Shown one piece after another: positions 54,986 through 63,555 of a stretch of 64,000 bases of DNA (position 1 is the first letter of the stretch; every line of letters starts with the position of its first letter). This DNA is from Novosphingobium subterraneum (GTDB taxonomy: Bacteria; Pseudomonadota; Alphaproteobacteria; Sphingomonadales; Sphingomonadaceae). A model generated the notes under the pieces. The model was given only the letters and a program-made list of their open reading frames with translations. It had not been told where the DNA came from and did not search any database. Location: the NCBI RefSeq assembly GCF_000807925.1, contig NZ_JRVC01000011.1:62001-126000 (forward strand), written 5' to 3'. A program made the position numbers and the translations under genes.

Positions 54986-55312
54986 ATGGATGCGTCGAAG
55001 TCCTTCAGTTTGAATCTCAGGAAATTGCGGCTTGCGATGCGCATCACGCAAGAAGCGCTCGCCCATGATGCGGGCACGAGCAGCTCTTATCTGAGTGCGA
55101 TCGAAAATGGCCGGTCGAGCCCGACGCTGAAAGCAATGGAGCGGCTCGCGAAGGCACTCGGCGTTAATGCCGTCTATCTCTTGTCCGGCCGGATATCGAT
55201 CTCGATCGTTTCGGACGACGAACTGGAAATCGGCGCGATACTGGCGCGCCCGGCGGTGACGCTCCGGCGCCATCCGCACAAGCCGACGGGGCGGCCGAGC
55301 AAGACCAAGTAA
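54986..55312 (+). CDS. XRE-family helix-turn-helix regulator
   Basis: 108 residues. A Cro/CI-type domain fills residues 8-66 (LRKLRLAMRITQEALAHDAG, SSYLSAIENGRSSPTLKAME), followed by a short basic tail (RRHPHKPTGRPSKTK). No ribosome-binding site is seen; a dyad abuts the ATG. It precedes luxR/luxI on the same strand and may be the repressor controlling element transfer. A perfect hairpin, GCGCGTGG/CCACGCGC (55330-55352), separates it from luxR. Confidence 0.85.
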   Translation: MDASKSFSLNLRKLRLAMRITQEALAHDAGTSSSYLSAIENGRSSPTLKAMERLAKALGVNAVYLLSGRISISIVSDDELEIGAILARPAVTLRRHPHKPTGRPSKTK

Positions 55313-55329
55313 ATCATCGGGGGCTGCAC

Positions 55330-55352
55330 GCGCGTGGGCTGGAACCACGCGC
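55330..55352 (+). terminator. Hairpin between XRE gene and luxR-type gene
   Basis: GCGCGTGG-N7-CCACGCGC, perfect 8-bp stem 18 bases after the XRE stop, without a T-tract. It could be a weak or Rho-assisted terminator, or an mRNA stabiliser. Confidence 0.35.
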
Positions 55353-55398
55353 CCGATAGACGCGCCCGCAACGCGCGCGTCGAAAGGAGTGCCCCTCG

Positions 55399-56145
55399 GT
55401 GCCGTTTCGCGACCTCGATGCCTATATTAAGCAGGCCAGGCGCGCGAACAGTGATCGCGAGCTGTTCAGTTGCAGCGAGGCCGCCGCACGCCAGCTCGGC
55501 CTCCCATGGCTCGCGATCGTCCAGAGCATGGCCTTCTTTCAGCCCGGTGGGCGATATTTCCGCATGGACAATTTCCAGAGCTGGGGCGACGTTTTCGTCG
55601 CCGAAGGCTATTACCGCGACGATCCCGCCTTGCTCGCGGCGCGCTCGACAAGCCGGGCGTTCTGCTGGCACGAAATGGAGCGACTGCTGGGCGGCTTCAC
55701 GCGGCGACAGGCGCGCATCGTGCGCGAAGCCGCGCGTCATGGCCTGCGCAACGGCCTCACCGTTCCGATTGGCGTCGCCGGCGAGCCGCCCGGATGCTGT
55801 ACGTTCGCAACGCGCGACGGGCAATTGCCGCCATCGCATATCTGCCGGATCGCGACGCTGATGGCGAGCGAGGCGTTTACCGAGGCGCGGCGCTTGCACG
55901 GCTTTCCGGCGCGCCCGCTGAAATTACCCCATCTCAGCCCAAAGCGGCTCGAATGCTTTCGCTTGGCGGCGATGGGCAAGAGCGACGTCGAGATCGGGAT
56001 CATGATGAACATCGCCCCGACGACAGTGCGCACCTACATGCGTGACCTGCGCGAACATTTCGGAATCTATTCCCGCGCGCAGCTCCCGGCGATCGCGCTC
56101 GCCTGCGGAATCGTCTGCATCGAGGAGATCGTCCCGCGGTTCTGA
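55399..56145 (+). CDS. LuxR-type quorum-sensing regulator
   Basis: 248 residues from a GTG with AGGAG about ten bases upstream. The autoinducer-binding domain shows the expected Trp/Tyr/Asp/Trp pattern (SWGDVF, EGYYRDDPAL, CWHEM). The C-terminal LuxR helix-turn-helix reads LSPKRLECFRLAAMGKSDVE and APTTVRTYMRDLREHFG. It lies 92 bases upstream of the AHL synthase gene and should activate in response to its product, by analogy with TraR-type control of conjugation. Confidence 0.92.
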   Translation: MPFRDLDAYIKQARRANSDRELFSCSEAAARQLGLPWLAIVQSMAFFQPGGRYFRMDNFQSWGDVFVAEGYYRDDPALLAARSTSRAFCWHEMERLLGGFTRRQARIVREAARHGLRNGLTVPIGVAGEPPGCCTFATRDGQLPPSHICRIATLMASEAFTEARRLHGFPARPLKLPHLSPKRLECFRLAAMGKSDVEIGIMMNIAPTTVRTYMRDLREHFGIYSRAQLPAIALACGIVCIEEIVPRF

Positions 56146-56211
56146 GCGGGATCGCCGCATCCTCAATATTGACGACTGTTTGAGCCCTTCATCTCTGCTC
56201 CCTTCGCGACT

Positions 56212-56224
56212 GTTCAATTTGAAC
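56212..56224. promoter_or_regulatory. Palindrome overlapping the luxI ribosome-binding region
   Basis: GTTCAA-T-TTGAAC is a perfect dyad ending 13 bases before the luxI ATG and touching the GGGAG ribosome-binding site. It is shorter than a classical 20-bp lux box. It could be a repressor site or a translational control hairpin. Confidence 0.35.
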
Positions 56225-56237
56225 GGGAGCTACTGCC

Positions 56238-56852
56238 ATGATCCATATTGTCAAAGGGTGCTCGCTTACCGATGCGCGCGCCGCCTCGATGTTCGAGGAC
56301 CGCAAGACCCTGTTCGTCGATCTGCTGGGCTGGGATGTTCCGGTCGTCGGCGGCCGCTATGAAATCGACAGCTATGACGGCGACAAGGCGGTCTATCTGA
56401 TCGCCACCGACGATGGCTGCATTCACCAGGGGTCGATGCGGCTGCTATCGACAGAGGGCGCACATCTTCTCGCCGATCGTTTCGCGTCGCTCTGCGAGTG
56501 CGATGCGCCCCGGGGGGAGCAGGTTCGCGAGATTACGCGACTTTGCCTGCCGCAACGATTGGGCGCCCCCGGACGCCTGCGTGTCCGCAACCGGCTCATC
56601 TCGGCGATGGTCGATCATGCGCTCGGCAGCGGAATCACCATGCTAACCGGCGTCGTGACCGCTGCTTTTCGCGAGGAGGTTTTGGCGATGGGCTGGCGCG
56701 CAGCGCCGCTCGGCCCCGCGCGCCGCATCGATGGCGCGTTCCTTGGAGCGTTCCGCATCGAGATCTGCGCCGGTACGCCTGCGCTGCTGGCGTCGAACGG
56801 CATCTATGTACCGGGTGCGATCACTCCCGATGCGGCGGCAAGAGCCGCGTGA
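56238..56852 (+). CDS. N-acyl-homoserine lactone synthase (LuxI type)
   Basis: 204 residues, normal length, with GGGAG upstream. Conserved residues are present: Arg/Phe/Trp in MFEDRKTLFVDLLGW, two Asp in YEIDSYDGDKAVYL, Arg in GSMRLL, and the Glu/Arg pair in REITRLC. It makes an acyl-homoserine lactone from SAM and an acyl-ACP or acyl-CoA. It follows luxR and is five bases from the phyH-like gene, so it is probably co-transcribed with it. Confidence 0.92.
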   Translation: MIHIVKGCSLTDARAASMFEDRKTLFVDLLGWDVPVVGGRYEIDSYDGDKAVYLIATDDGCIHQGSMRLLSTEGAHLLADRFASLCECDAPRGEQVREITRLCLPQRLGAPGRLRVRNRLISAMVDHALGSGITMLTGVVTAAFREEVLAMGWRAAPLGPARRIDGAFLGAFRIEICAGTPALLASNGIYVPGAITPDAAARAA

Positions 56853-56857
56853 AGGGA

Positions 56858-57739
56858 ATGGCGATGCACGACCCCGCCCGCCTCGCCGCGATGCTGCTCG
56901 CCGACGGTTATGTCATTGTCGATAACGCCGTGCCGACCGAGCTAATCACCGCGCTCGAAGCCGAACTCGCACCGCGCTTCGTCGCCACGCCCTTTTGCGA
57001 AGGCGGATTCTACGGAGCCCGCACCAAGCGCTTTGGCGCGTTGTTGCGGCGTTCACGGCATATCGCCGGCCTTGTGCTGCACCCGATCATCCGCGGTATC
57101 GCCGAAACGGTGCTCGGGGAATGGTGCGATCGTATCGTTCTCAACCTCACCCAGGCGATCGAAATCCATCCCGGCGCGCTCGCGCAGGTGCCGCACCGCG
57201 ACCAGGATCTCTGGGGCGGCGTCAAGACCGGGATGCACTATCAGATCAACGTCATCTGGCCGATCGATCCGTTCACGCTGGAGAGTGGCGCGACGCTGGT
57301 CTGGCCGGGCAGCCATCACGATGCGGCATCGCAACCGGGCGATGCACGTCCGGTCGCCGCCGAAATGCCACCCGGCTCCGCGCTGCTGTTCCTCGGATCG
57401 ATCCTGCATGGTGCCGGCGCTAACCAGTCCGATCATGTGCGCCGCGCGGTCATCACCTCCTATTGCCTCGGATGGCTGCGGACGTTCGAGAATCAGTATC
57501 TCGTCTATCCGCCCGCCATCGCTCGAGCGTTCGATCCCGATCTGGCCGCGCTCATCGGCTATGCCCAGCATCGCCCCAATCTCGGCAATGTCGAAGGCCA
57601 GTGCCCGTCCGTGCTGCTTCACCGGGACGATATCGACGGCCTCCCTGCGATCGACGCGCTGCTCCCCGGCCAGGCCGACATGCTGGATGCCTATGTCGCC
57701 GAACAGGAAGCCGCGCGTGCGGGCCTGATCGGCGGGTAA
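56858..57739 (+). CDS. Phytanoyl-CoA dioxygenase (PhyH) family protein
   Basis: 293 residues from the ATG at 56858. Fe(II)/2-oxoglutarate facial triad visible: HxD in VPHRDQDLW and the distal His in SILHGAGANQ, with the 2-oxoglutarate-binding Arg in VRRAVITSY. The surrounding WPIDPFTLESGATLVWPGSH is typical of PhyH. It lies five bases after the luxI gene, and a phyH-like gene beside luxI is, to my knowledge, recurrent in sphingomonads. It may hydroxylate the acyl chain of the signal or its precursor; this is inference. Confidence 0.9.
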   Translation: MAMHDPARLAAMLLADGYVIVDNAVPTELITALEAELAPRFVATPFCEGGFYGARTKRFGALLRRSRHIAGLVLHPIIRGIAETVLGEWCDRIVLNLTQAIEIHPGALAQVPHRDQDLWGGVKTGMHYQINVIWPIDPFTLESGATLVWPGSHHDAASQPGDARPVAAEMPPGSALLFLGSILHGAGANQSDHVRRAVITSYCLGWLRTFENQYLVYPPAIARAFDPDLAALIGYAQHRPNLGNVEGQCPSVLLHRDDIDGLPAIDALLPGQADMLDAYVAEQEAARAGLIGG

Positions 57740-57769
57740 CGCGGGTTCGTCGGACCGGGCGCTGCACTC

Positions 57770-58081
57770 ATGACACACGATCCAAACCCCGAAGCAGGCG
57801 GCGGCGCGCGAACACGGATCGAGGCGGATTCATCCGCTGTGGACGGTGGAGCCACGGCGTCGTCGGCCGCGGAGCGCGCTCGGCGGGCACGCGAGCATTG
57901 CCCGTTTCTGACAACCAAGCAGGCCGCGTTCCATCTCGGTCTCGCGGGGGACACGCTCAAGAAGATGCGCCGGGAGCGGCGCGGCCCGCCGTGCCGAAAG
58001 CATGGCACCGTCTGGCGCTACCATATCGACGATATCGAGGCCTGGTCGCGCGCGAACATGCGGGAGGGAGGCAATGGCTAG
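57770..58081 (+). CDS. Excisionase/MerR-like helix-turn-helix protein
   Basis: 103 residues. A disordered N-terminal half (Gly/Ala/Ser-rich) precedes a winged helix: FLTTKQAAFHLGLAGDTLKK, PPCRKHGTVWRYHIDDIEAW. This pattern is common just upstream of traF-like genes in integrative elements. The last codons overlap the S26 peptidase ATG by eight bases, so the two are translationally coupled. Confidence 0.85.
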   Translation: MTHDPNPEAGGGARTRIEADSSAVDGGATASSAAERARRAREHCPFLTTKQAAFHLGLAGDTLKKMRRERRGPPCRKHGTVWRYHIDDIEAWSRANMREGGNG

Positions 58082-58595
58082 GCTGCTACCCTCCCGTCTG
58101 CCGGCTAAACCCACCGCGCTGATCGGTCTCGGCGCGGCCGCGCTGGCGACCACGATCGCGCTGCCGCCAACGCCGTGGCTGGTCTGGAACGCATCGGCCA
58201 GCGCGCCGATCGGTCTCTATGCCGTCAGCGGACGGCAGGACATCGCATCGGGCGACATGGTGCTGGTCCGGGTGCCCGACCGCTGGCGCCGGCTCGCCGC
58301 CGAGCGGCGCTACATTCCGATCAATATCCCGCTGGTCAAGCGCGTCGCGGCCGCGCCCGGCGATCGCGTCTGTGCGCGCGGGCGGGAGATCTATGTCAAC
58401 GGCCACCCGGTGGCCGAACGCCGCGAAGCCGATGGCCGCGACCGTCCGATGCCGTGGTGGAATGGCTGCGTGATGTTGCGTTCGGGCGCATTGTTCCTGC
58501 TGATGGACAGCCCGGATTCGTTCGATGGGCGTTATTTCGGACCGACATCGCGCGGCGACGTCATCGGCGAGGTGCGACTGCTGTGGCTGGGCTGA
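58074..58595 (+). CDS. traF: TraF-like S26 signal peptidase
   Basis: 173 residues with one N-terminal membrane helix. Catalytic Ser in SASAPIGLYAV and Lys in INIPLVKRVAAAPGD, followed by the box around LFLLMDSPDSFDGRYFGP. TraF of conjugative plasmids matures the pilin of the type IV secretion apparatus by cyclisation. It overlaps both the regulator upstream and the transglycosylase downstream. Confidence 0.9.
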   Translation: MARLLPSRLPAKPTALIGLGAAALATTIALPPTPWLVWNASASAPIGLYAVSGRQDIASGDMVLVRVPDRWRRLAAERRYIPINIPLVKRVAAAPGDRVCARGREIYVNGHPVAERREADGRDRPMPWWNGCVMLRSGALFLLMDSPDSFDGRYFGPTSRGDVIGEVRLLWLG

Positions 58596-59224
58596 GGGTC
58601 GCCATCACCGCCCTGGCGCTGCTGGCGGCGGCACCGGCTGACGCGCAGTCGGTCGTTCACTGGCGGCCCTATATCGAGGCAGCCTCGGCGCGTTTCGGCG
58701 TGCCGGTAGAATGGATCGAGCGCGTCATGCGCGCCGAGAGCGGCGGGCGCACGGTGCTGGACGGGCGCCCGATTACCAGCCACGCCGGCGCGATGGGACT
58801 GATGCAGCTCATGCCCGGCACCTGGTCCGAAATGCGCGCGCGGCTCGGGCTCGGACGTGATCCCCATAGCCCGCGCGACAACATATTGGCGGGGACGCTC
58901 TATCTTCGTCTGATGTATGACCGCTTCGGTTATCCCGGACTGTTCGCAGCCTATAACGCGGGACCGGCACGCTATGCCGAGCACGTGCGGACCGGCCGCG
59001 CGCTGCCCGGTGAGACCCGCGCCTATCTCGCGAGCGTCGCCGGAGTGCCCGTCAATTCCCGGTCGGCTGTCACGGCCGCCAGTGCAACGCCGCGTACCGT
59101 CAATGCCATCTTCTTCGCGATCGGCGACCGGCCCCCTGCCGGCCGGAGCGAAGCCGGTGCGGCCACGCTGTTCGTCGCGCTGCGATCGACGTCGCCCGAG
59201 AAGAACGCGCCAGACCGCCCATAG
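58583..59224 (+). CDS. Lytic transglycosylase (VirB1-like)
   Basis: 213 residues from a GTG at 58583, inside the traF end, with a signal peptide (LRVAITALALLAAAPADA). SLT domain: catalytic Glu in MRAESGGR, GAMGLMQLMPGTW and AAYNAGPARYAEHV. It cuts peptidoglycan locally so that the conjugation channel can be assembled in the periplasm. A disordered tail of about 70 residues follows. Confidence 0.88.
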   Translation: MAGLRVAITALALLAAAPADAQSVVHWRPYIEAASARFGVPVEWIERVMRAESGGRTVLDGRPITSHAGAMGLMQLMPGTWSEMRARLGLGRDPHSPRDNILAGTLYLRLMYDRFGYPGLFAAYNAGPARYAEHVRTGRALPGETRAYLASVAGVPVNSRSAVTAASATPRTVNAIFFAIGDRPPAGRSEAGAATLFVALRSTSPEKNAPDRP

Positions 59225-59278
59225 TGCGAGCCGATCGGGGCTTCATGCCGAATCGTGTTTCTGCTATGTTCCGAGCCT

Positions 59279-59734
59279 ATGGAGTTGGTCGTGATGTTGC
59301 TCGGTCTGATCCTGTCCGCCACCGGCATCGTCCTCTTCGCCTGGGCGATGTTCCGGCTCGCCGTCTTCGCACTCCCGGTCGGGCTCGGTGCGGCCGCATT
59401 TCTGTGGGCGGGGGGTGGCGAACTGGGGCCGTTGCTCGGTCTGCTTCTCGGCCTCGTCGTCGGCGTCGCGGTCTTGCTGATCGGACGCATGCTCATCGCG
59501 TCGCGGTTGCCCGTTCCGCTTCGCGGAGCGATCGCGCTTCTCTTCGCCGTGCCCGCCGGGATCGCCGGCGGCAGTGTCGTCTCCAGCCTGATGCAGCTCG
59601 GCGGTGCGGGGCCGACCGCGACCGGCATCGCCGCGGCGGTCGGCGCGATCATCATCGCCGGTGCCGCCATGATGAGCCTGTTGCCCGCGATGACCGCTTG
59701 CACCGGTTCGAACGGATCCCCGCTGCACGGTTGA
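59279..59734 (+). CDS. Small polytopic membrane protein
   Basis: 151 residues from the ATG at 59279; other starts nearby are possible. About five hydrophobic segments rich in Gly, Ala, Val and Leu (for example VVMLLGLILSATGIVLFAW and LGLLLGLVVGVAVLLIG). No family recognised. Its place in the transfer gene block suggests a conjugation or entry-exclusion role, but nothing in the sequence proves this. Confidence 0.6.
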   Translation: MELVVMLLGLILSATGIVLFAWAMFRLAVFALPVGLGAAAFLWAGGGELGPLLGLLLGLVVGVAVLLIGRMLIASRLPVPLRGAIALLFAVPAGIAGGSVVSSLMQLGGAGPTATGIAAAVGAIIIAGAAMMSLLPAMTACTGSNGSPLHG

Positions 59735-60249
59735 TCTGTTGGGGCCAGTGGGCCGAGTGCTCGCTCCTCGTGTCACCGCGCGCATGGCGACCACGACGAG
59801 AGTGCTTCAAGACGGCAGGGTCTGACCTGACGCATCCGGGTTTTCAGGCGCCTCGCGCCTGCGGCGCGACCGCCGCTCTATTCCGCTAGGCTCACATCCG
59901 TTCGCCAAGCTCCACCGGGCCACGCTTCGCGCGTCCCGGCCAAAGGTGACGATCGGACTGGCGGGATGCCGGAGCCTTGCTCCGGCCTGTCGTCGCCGCG
60001 CCTGACCGGCGCGGCGGCATTTTTCGTTGGGCCTTCCCCTCGTCGCGCGGGTGGGCGGCGCTCCCTTCTGGGCCCGGCCCGGCGTCCCGCAAGCCGGCCT
60101 TCGACTGCGCTCGGGTCCGGCTCCTCCATTGCATTTCGGCCCTGCGGGTGCGGACCGCCTCCTGGCCGCGCCCGGCAGGTCGCAATTCGCCGCCCACCCC
60201 CGCTCCGGGGGAGGCCCTGGGGTTTTTGGGGCGGCATTGGAGGATAGCC
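59735..60249 (+). promoter_or_regulatory. 515-base hairpin-rich leader upstream of the ardC-like gene
   Basis: No gene is seen, but perfect hairpins recur: CAGGCGC/GCGCCTG (59845-59861), GCCGGAGC/GCTCCGGC (59968-59986), CGCCGCGCC/GGCGCGGCG (59994-60016) and CCCCCG/CGGGGG (60197-60211), the last followed by GGTTTTTGG. The arrangement could be a transcription attenuator, or a single-stranded-DNA promoter or priming site used in the leading region of a transferred strand, since antirestriction genes follow. Both roles are inference. Confidence 0.4.
59994..60025 (+). terminator. Rho-independent terminator within the leader
   Basis: Perfect 9-bp GC stem CGCCGCGCC-TGACC-GGCGCGGCG followed by GCATTTTTCG. 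It terminates transcription from the upstream transfer genes, or attenuates the ardC-like transcript. Confidence 0.65.
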
Positions 60250-61221
60250 ATGCACCAGACCGGCAGCCAACGCGCGCGCGCAGAGGGCAGCAAACGCCAG
60301 CCCCCGGCGGAGCGCGCCAATCTTTACGACGAGGTGACGGGCCGCATTGTTTCCGAACTTGAGGCGGGCCGCTTCCCTTGGGTCCAGCCTTGGGGCCGCC
60401 CCAATGGTCAAGGCTTCTCCGCCGCCCCCGGCCTCCCGCGCAACGGGCTCACCAGCCGCAATTACAGCGGCGTCAATGTCCTGATCCTGTGGGGAGCAGT
60501 GATCGAGAACGGCTATCCGTCGCAATCGTGGCTGACCTTCCGCCAAGCCTTGGAGGCGGGCGGCAATGTCAGGAAAGGCGAGCGCGGGACAAGGGTTGTC
60601 TATGCCGACCGCTTCACCCCCGAAGCCGAGAAGGAACGCGCGCGCCAGACCGGCGGCGAAGCCCGCGCGGTGCCGTTCCTCAAACGCTTCACCGTGTTCA
60701 ACGTCGCACAGTGCGAAGGCTTGCGCCCCGGCCTTGCCACCGACCCCGCACCGCTTCCCGAACGCCAAGTCGTGCCGATCGCCGAAGCGGTCATTGCGGC
60801 ATCGGGCGTCGATTTCCGCATCGGTGGGGACAAGGCCTACTATGTCCCGAGCGCCGACTATGTGCAGGTGCCCCCGCAACCGGCCTTCCACGAACAGATC
60901 AATTTCTACCGGACGGCGCTGCACGAACTCTGTCATGCCAGCGGCCACCCGTCGCGCCTCAATCGCAATCTGCGCAATGCGTTCGGCAGCAAGGACTATG
61001 CGCGCGAAGAATTGATCGCCGAGATGGGATCGGCCTTCCTTTGCGCCGCGCTCGGCATCGTGCCGACCGTTCGTCACGCCGATTATCTGGCATCATGGCT
61101 CGACGTGCTGCGCGAGGACAATCGCGCGATCTTTCGCGCGGCCAGTCAGGCGAGCAAGGCCGCCGATTGGCTGCTTGCCCGCTACGCCGAGACGCAGGAC
61201 GAAGGGAGGGAAGCGGCATGA
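60250..61221 (+). CDS. ArdC-like antirestriction/zincin metallopeptidase protein
   Basis: 323 residues. The N-terminal ArdC-type single-stranded-DNA-binding domain (about 25-150: LYDEVTGRIVSELEAG, RNYSGVNVLILW) is followed by a zincin domain with HELCHASGH and a downstream Glu (REELIAEMGSAFLCAALG). ArdC protects incoming DNA from restriction during conjugation. First gene of a unit with DUF2958 and ParB-like genes; its stop overlaps the next ATG. Confidence 0.88.
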   Translation: MHQTGSQRARAEGSKRQPPAERANLYDEVTGRIVSELEAGRFPWVQPWGRPNGQGFSAAPGLPRNGLTSRNYSGVNVLILWGAVIENGYPSQSWLTFRQALEAGGNVRKGERGTRVVYADRFTPEAEKERARQTGGEARAVPFLKRFTVFNVAQCEGLRPGLATDPAPLPERQVVPIAEAVIAASGVDFRIGGDKAYYVPSADYVQVPPQPAFHEQINFYRTALHELCHASGHPSRLNRNLRNAFGSKDYAREELIAEMGSAFLCAALGIVPTVRHADYLASWLDVLREDNRAIFRAASQASKAADWLLARYAETQDEGREAA

Positions 61222-61652
61222 TTACGCTCCCCCATGCGATCCTTTCGGCGCTGCGCGCGAATGCGCGCGCCAGCCGCCTCCACGAGCAGCGCGACGAACG
61301 GTTCGACCCGTTCCCGGTGGTCAAATTCTTCAATCCGGTCGGCGCGGCGACGTGGATCGCCACCGAGCTTTACGACGATGGAGACACGCTGTTCGGCCTC
61401 GCCGACTTGGGGTTCGGATGCCCGGAAATGGGCGTGTTCTCGCTTACCGAGATTGCGGGCGTCCGCTTGCCCTTCGGCCTGTTCATCGAGCGCGACGAGC
61501 ATTTCGAGCCGCTGGCCCCGCTTTCGCTATGGTCCGATACCGCGCGGCGCATGGGTGCAATCGTTCTGGCCGAAGCCGAACTTCGCCGCATCACCGATAG
61601 CCGGAACGGCAACGAGCTTCCGCCGCCTCTTGATGATCGAGGGGCCGGATGA
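61218..61652 (+). CDS. DUF2958 family protein
   Basis: 144 residues starting within the previous stop (ATGA). The pattern (DPFPVVKFFNPVGAATWIAT, DDGDTLFGLADLGFGCPEMG, FIERDEHFEP) is DUF2958, a family regularly found beside ArdC-like and ParB-like genes on mobile elements. Function not established. Confidence 0.85.
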   Translation: MITLPHAILSALRANARASRLHEQRDERFDPFPVVKFFNPVGAATWIATELYDDGDTLFGLADLGFGCPEMGVFSLTEIAGVRLPFGLFIERDEHFEPLAPLSLWSDTARRMGAIVLAEAELRRITDSRNGNELPPPLDDRGAG

Positions 61653-61679
61653 CGCGCGGCGCGTTTCGCCGCATTGAGT

Positions 61680-61717
61680 GCCGGTCCCGCCCATCCAGCA
61701 AGACAAACGGGACCGGC
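61680..61717 (+). repeat. Long inverted repeat before the parB-like gene
   Basis: GCCGGTCCCG ... CGGGACCGGC, a perfect 10-bp stem with an 18-base loop, filling most of the 85-base gap. It may terminate, stabilise or process the transcript. Confidence 0.55.
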
Positions 61718-61737
61718 GCTCCAGAAGGAGCAGACCA

Positions 61738-63549
61738 ATGAAACTCGACTTTATCGACCATAGCAAGCTGGTTCCGTCCAAGGTGAACATGCGGCACGGA
61801 CCCAAGCCCCCGGACGTGGGCGACATTCTGCCCTCGATCCGCAAGCGCGGTGTCATCGTGCCGCTGATCGTGCGCCCGCAGGCGGGCAACGATAATGGCG
61901 TCCACGAAATCGTCGCCGGGCGGCGGCGCTGGACGGCGAACGCCATCGCGCTTGTCGAGGGCATCGACCACGGCCCGCTTCCCGTCGCCATCCTCGACGC
62001 CGGGGACGACGCCGACGCCATCGAGGCATCGCTTCTCGAGAACACCCGGCTCGATCCCGACGAGGTGACGCGATGGGAAACCTTCGCACGGCTGGTCAAG
62101 GAGGGCCGCGACATTGCGGATATCTCCGCGACGTTCGGCATTCCCGAGCTTGGCGTGAAGCGTATCCTAGCGCTCGGCAACCTGCTTCCGCGCATCCGCG
62201 ATCTTTACCGCAAGGAGAAGATCAACGCGGCGACCGTCCGGCATCTGACGCTGGCGAGCAAGCAGCAGCAGAAGGCATGGCTGGCGCTCTACGACGATGA
62301 CGACGCCTATTGCCCGACCGGCCAGCAATTGAAGGCATGGCTGTTCGGCGGGCAGTCGATCAAGGTCGAACATGCCCTGTTCGACGTCGATGCGAGCGGC
62401 CTTGCGATCGTCGCCGATCTGTTCGGCGAAGACCGCTATTTTGCAGATGCCGACGCGTTCTGGACCGCGCAGAACGCCGTAATCGACGCGCGCAAGGAGG
62501 ACTATCTGGATGCCGGATGGTTCGACGTGGTGATCGTCCCGCCCGGCGAATATTTCTACCGCTATGAGTTCGCCAAGGCACCCAAGCGCAAGGGCGGGCG
62601 CGTGTATATAGATGTGCGCGAAAGCGGCGAGGTCGAGGTCCACGAAGGCTATGTGACGAGCAAGGAGGCCAAGCGGCTCGAACGCGGCGAGGCAATCGAA
62701 ACCGGCCCCAAAGTGCCGCGCCCCGAAGTGACGAGCACGATGCAGACCTATATCAACCTGCACCGTCATGCCGCTGTCCGCGCCTCGCTGACCCGTCATC
62801 CCAAGGTCGCGCTGCGCTTGATGGTCGCCCATGTCATCGTCGGGTCGCCACTGTGGACGGTCAAGCCCGAGCCGCAGACCGCGCGCAACGACGATGTGCG
62901 CGAAAGCGTCGAAACTTGCCGCGCGGAAACCGACTTCGACGCGAAGCGCCGCGCCGTATTGGACCTTCTCGGCTTCTCGCCCGAGGAACCGACCGTCACA
63001 GGCGGCAACGGCGACGACTTCGGACTGGTCGGCGTGTTCCTGCGCTTGCTCGACGTGCCCGACCGCGCCGTAATGGACGTGATCGTCATCGTCATGGGCG
63101 AAACGCTCGCCAGCGGCAGCGCCGCCATCGAGGCGGTCGGCGGCGAGATCGGCGTCGATATGGCCCGCTACTGGCAGGCCGACGACGCCTTTTTCGAGTG
63201 TGTCCGCGACAAGGAGGTGCTGACCCGCATCGTCGCCGAGGTGGCGGGCGAACCTGTCGCCGCCGCCAATGCGAAGGAACCGGGCAAGGTCTTGAAGCGC
63301 ATCGTCCGCGACCATCTGGAGGGTGCGAACGGGCGGCCCAAGGTCGAGGGTTGGGTGCCGAAATGGATGGCGTTCCCGCCCGCTACCTATACGGCGCGCG
63401 GCGGCGTCGGCACCGTCGCGGCTCATGCCAAGGTGCTCGCGGCGCGCCCCGACCGCGAGCCGGAACCGACCGGCCCCGGCGCGGTGATTGCGCTTCCGGC
63501 CCCTGCCAAGGCCGAGCCGCAGGAACAGCCCGAGCGCGAAGCCGCATGA
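61738..63549 (+). CDS. ParB/RepB-like nuclease-domain protein of mobile elements
   Basis: 603 residues from the ATG at 61738 (AAGGAG upstream). ParB N-terminal domain at about 10-95: a GVIVPLIVRPQ strand, EIVAGRRRW and ASLLENTRLDPDE. A KorB-like helical part follows (DISATFGIPELGVKRILALG), then a long C-terminal region particular to proteins of this class on integrative elements. It probably acts in plasmid-like maintenance or regulation of the element rather than chromosome partition, since no parA is adjacent. Confidence 0.87.
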   Translation: MKLDFIDHSKLVPSKVNMRHGPKPPDVGDILPSIRKRGVIVPLIVRPQAGNDNGVHEIVAGRRRWTANAIALVEGIDHGPLPVAILDAGDDADAIEASLLENTRLDPDEVTRWETFARLVKEGRDIADISATFGIPELGVKRILALGNLLPRIRDLYRKEKINAATVRHLTLASKQQQKAWLALYDDDDAYCPTGQQLKAWLFGGQSIKVEHALFDVDASGLAIVADLFGEDRYFADADAFWTAQNAVIDARKEDYLDAGWFDVVIVPPGEYFYRYEFAKAPKRKGGRVYIDVRESGEVEVHEGYVTSKEAKRLERGEAIETGPKVPRPEVTSTMQTYINLHRHAAVRASLTRHPKVALRLMVAHVIVGSPLWTVKPEPQTARNDDVRESVETCRAETDFDAKRRAVLDLLGFSPEEPTVTGGNGDDFGLVGVFLRLLDVPDRAVMDVIVIVMGETLASGSAAIEAVGGEIGVDMARYWQADDAFFECVRDKEVLTRIVAEVAGEPVAAANAKEPGKVLKRIVRDHLEGANGRPKVEGWVPKWMAFPPATYTARGGVGTVAAHAKVLAARPDREPEPTGPGAVIALPAPAKAEPQEQPEREAA

Positions 63550-63555
63550 AACTGG

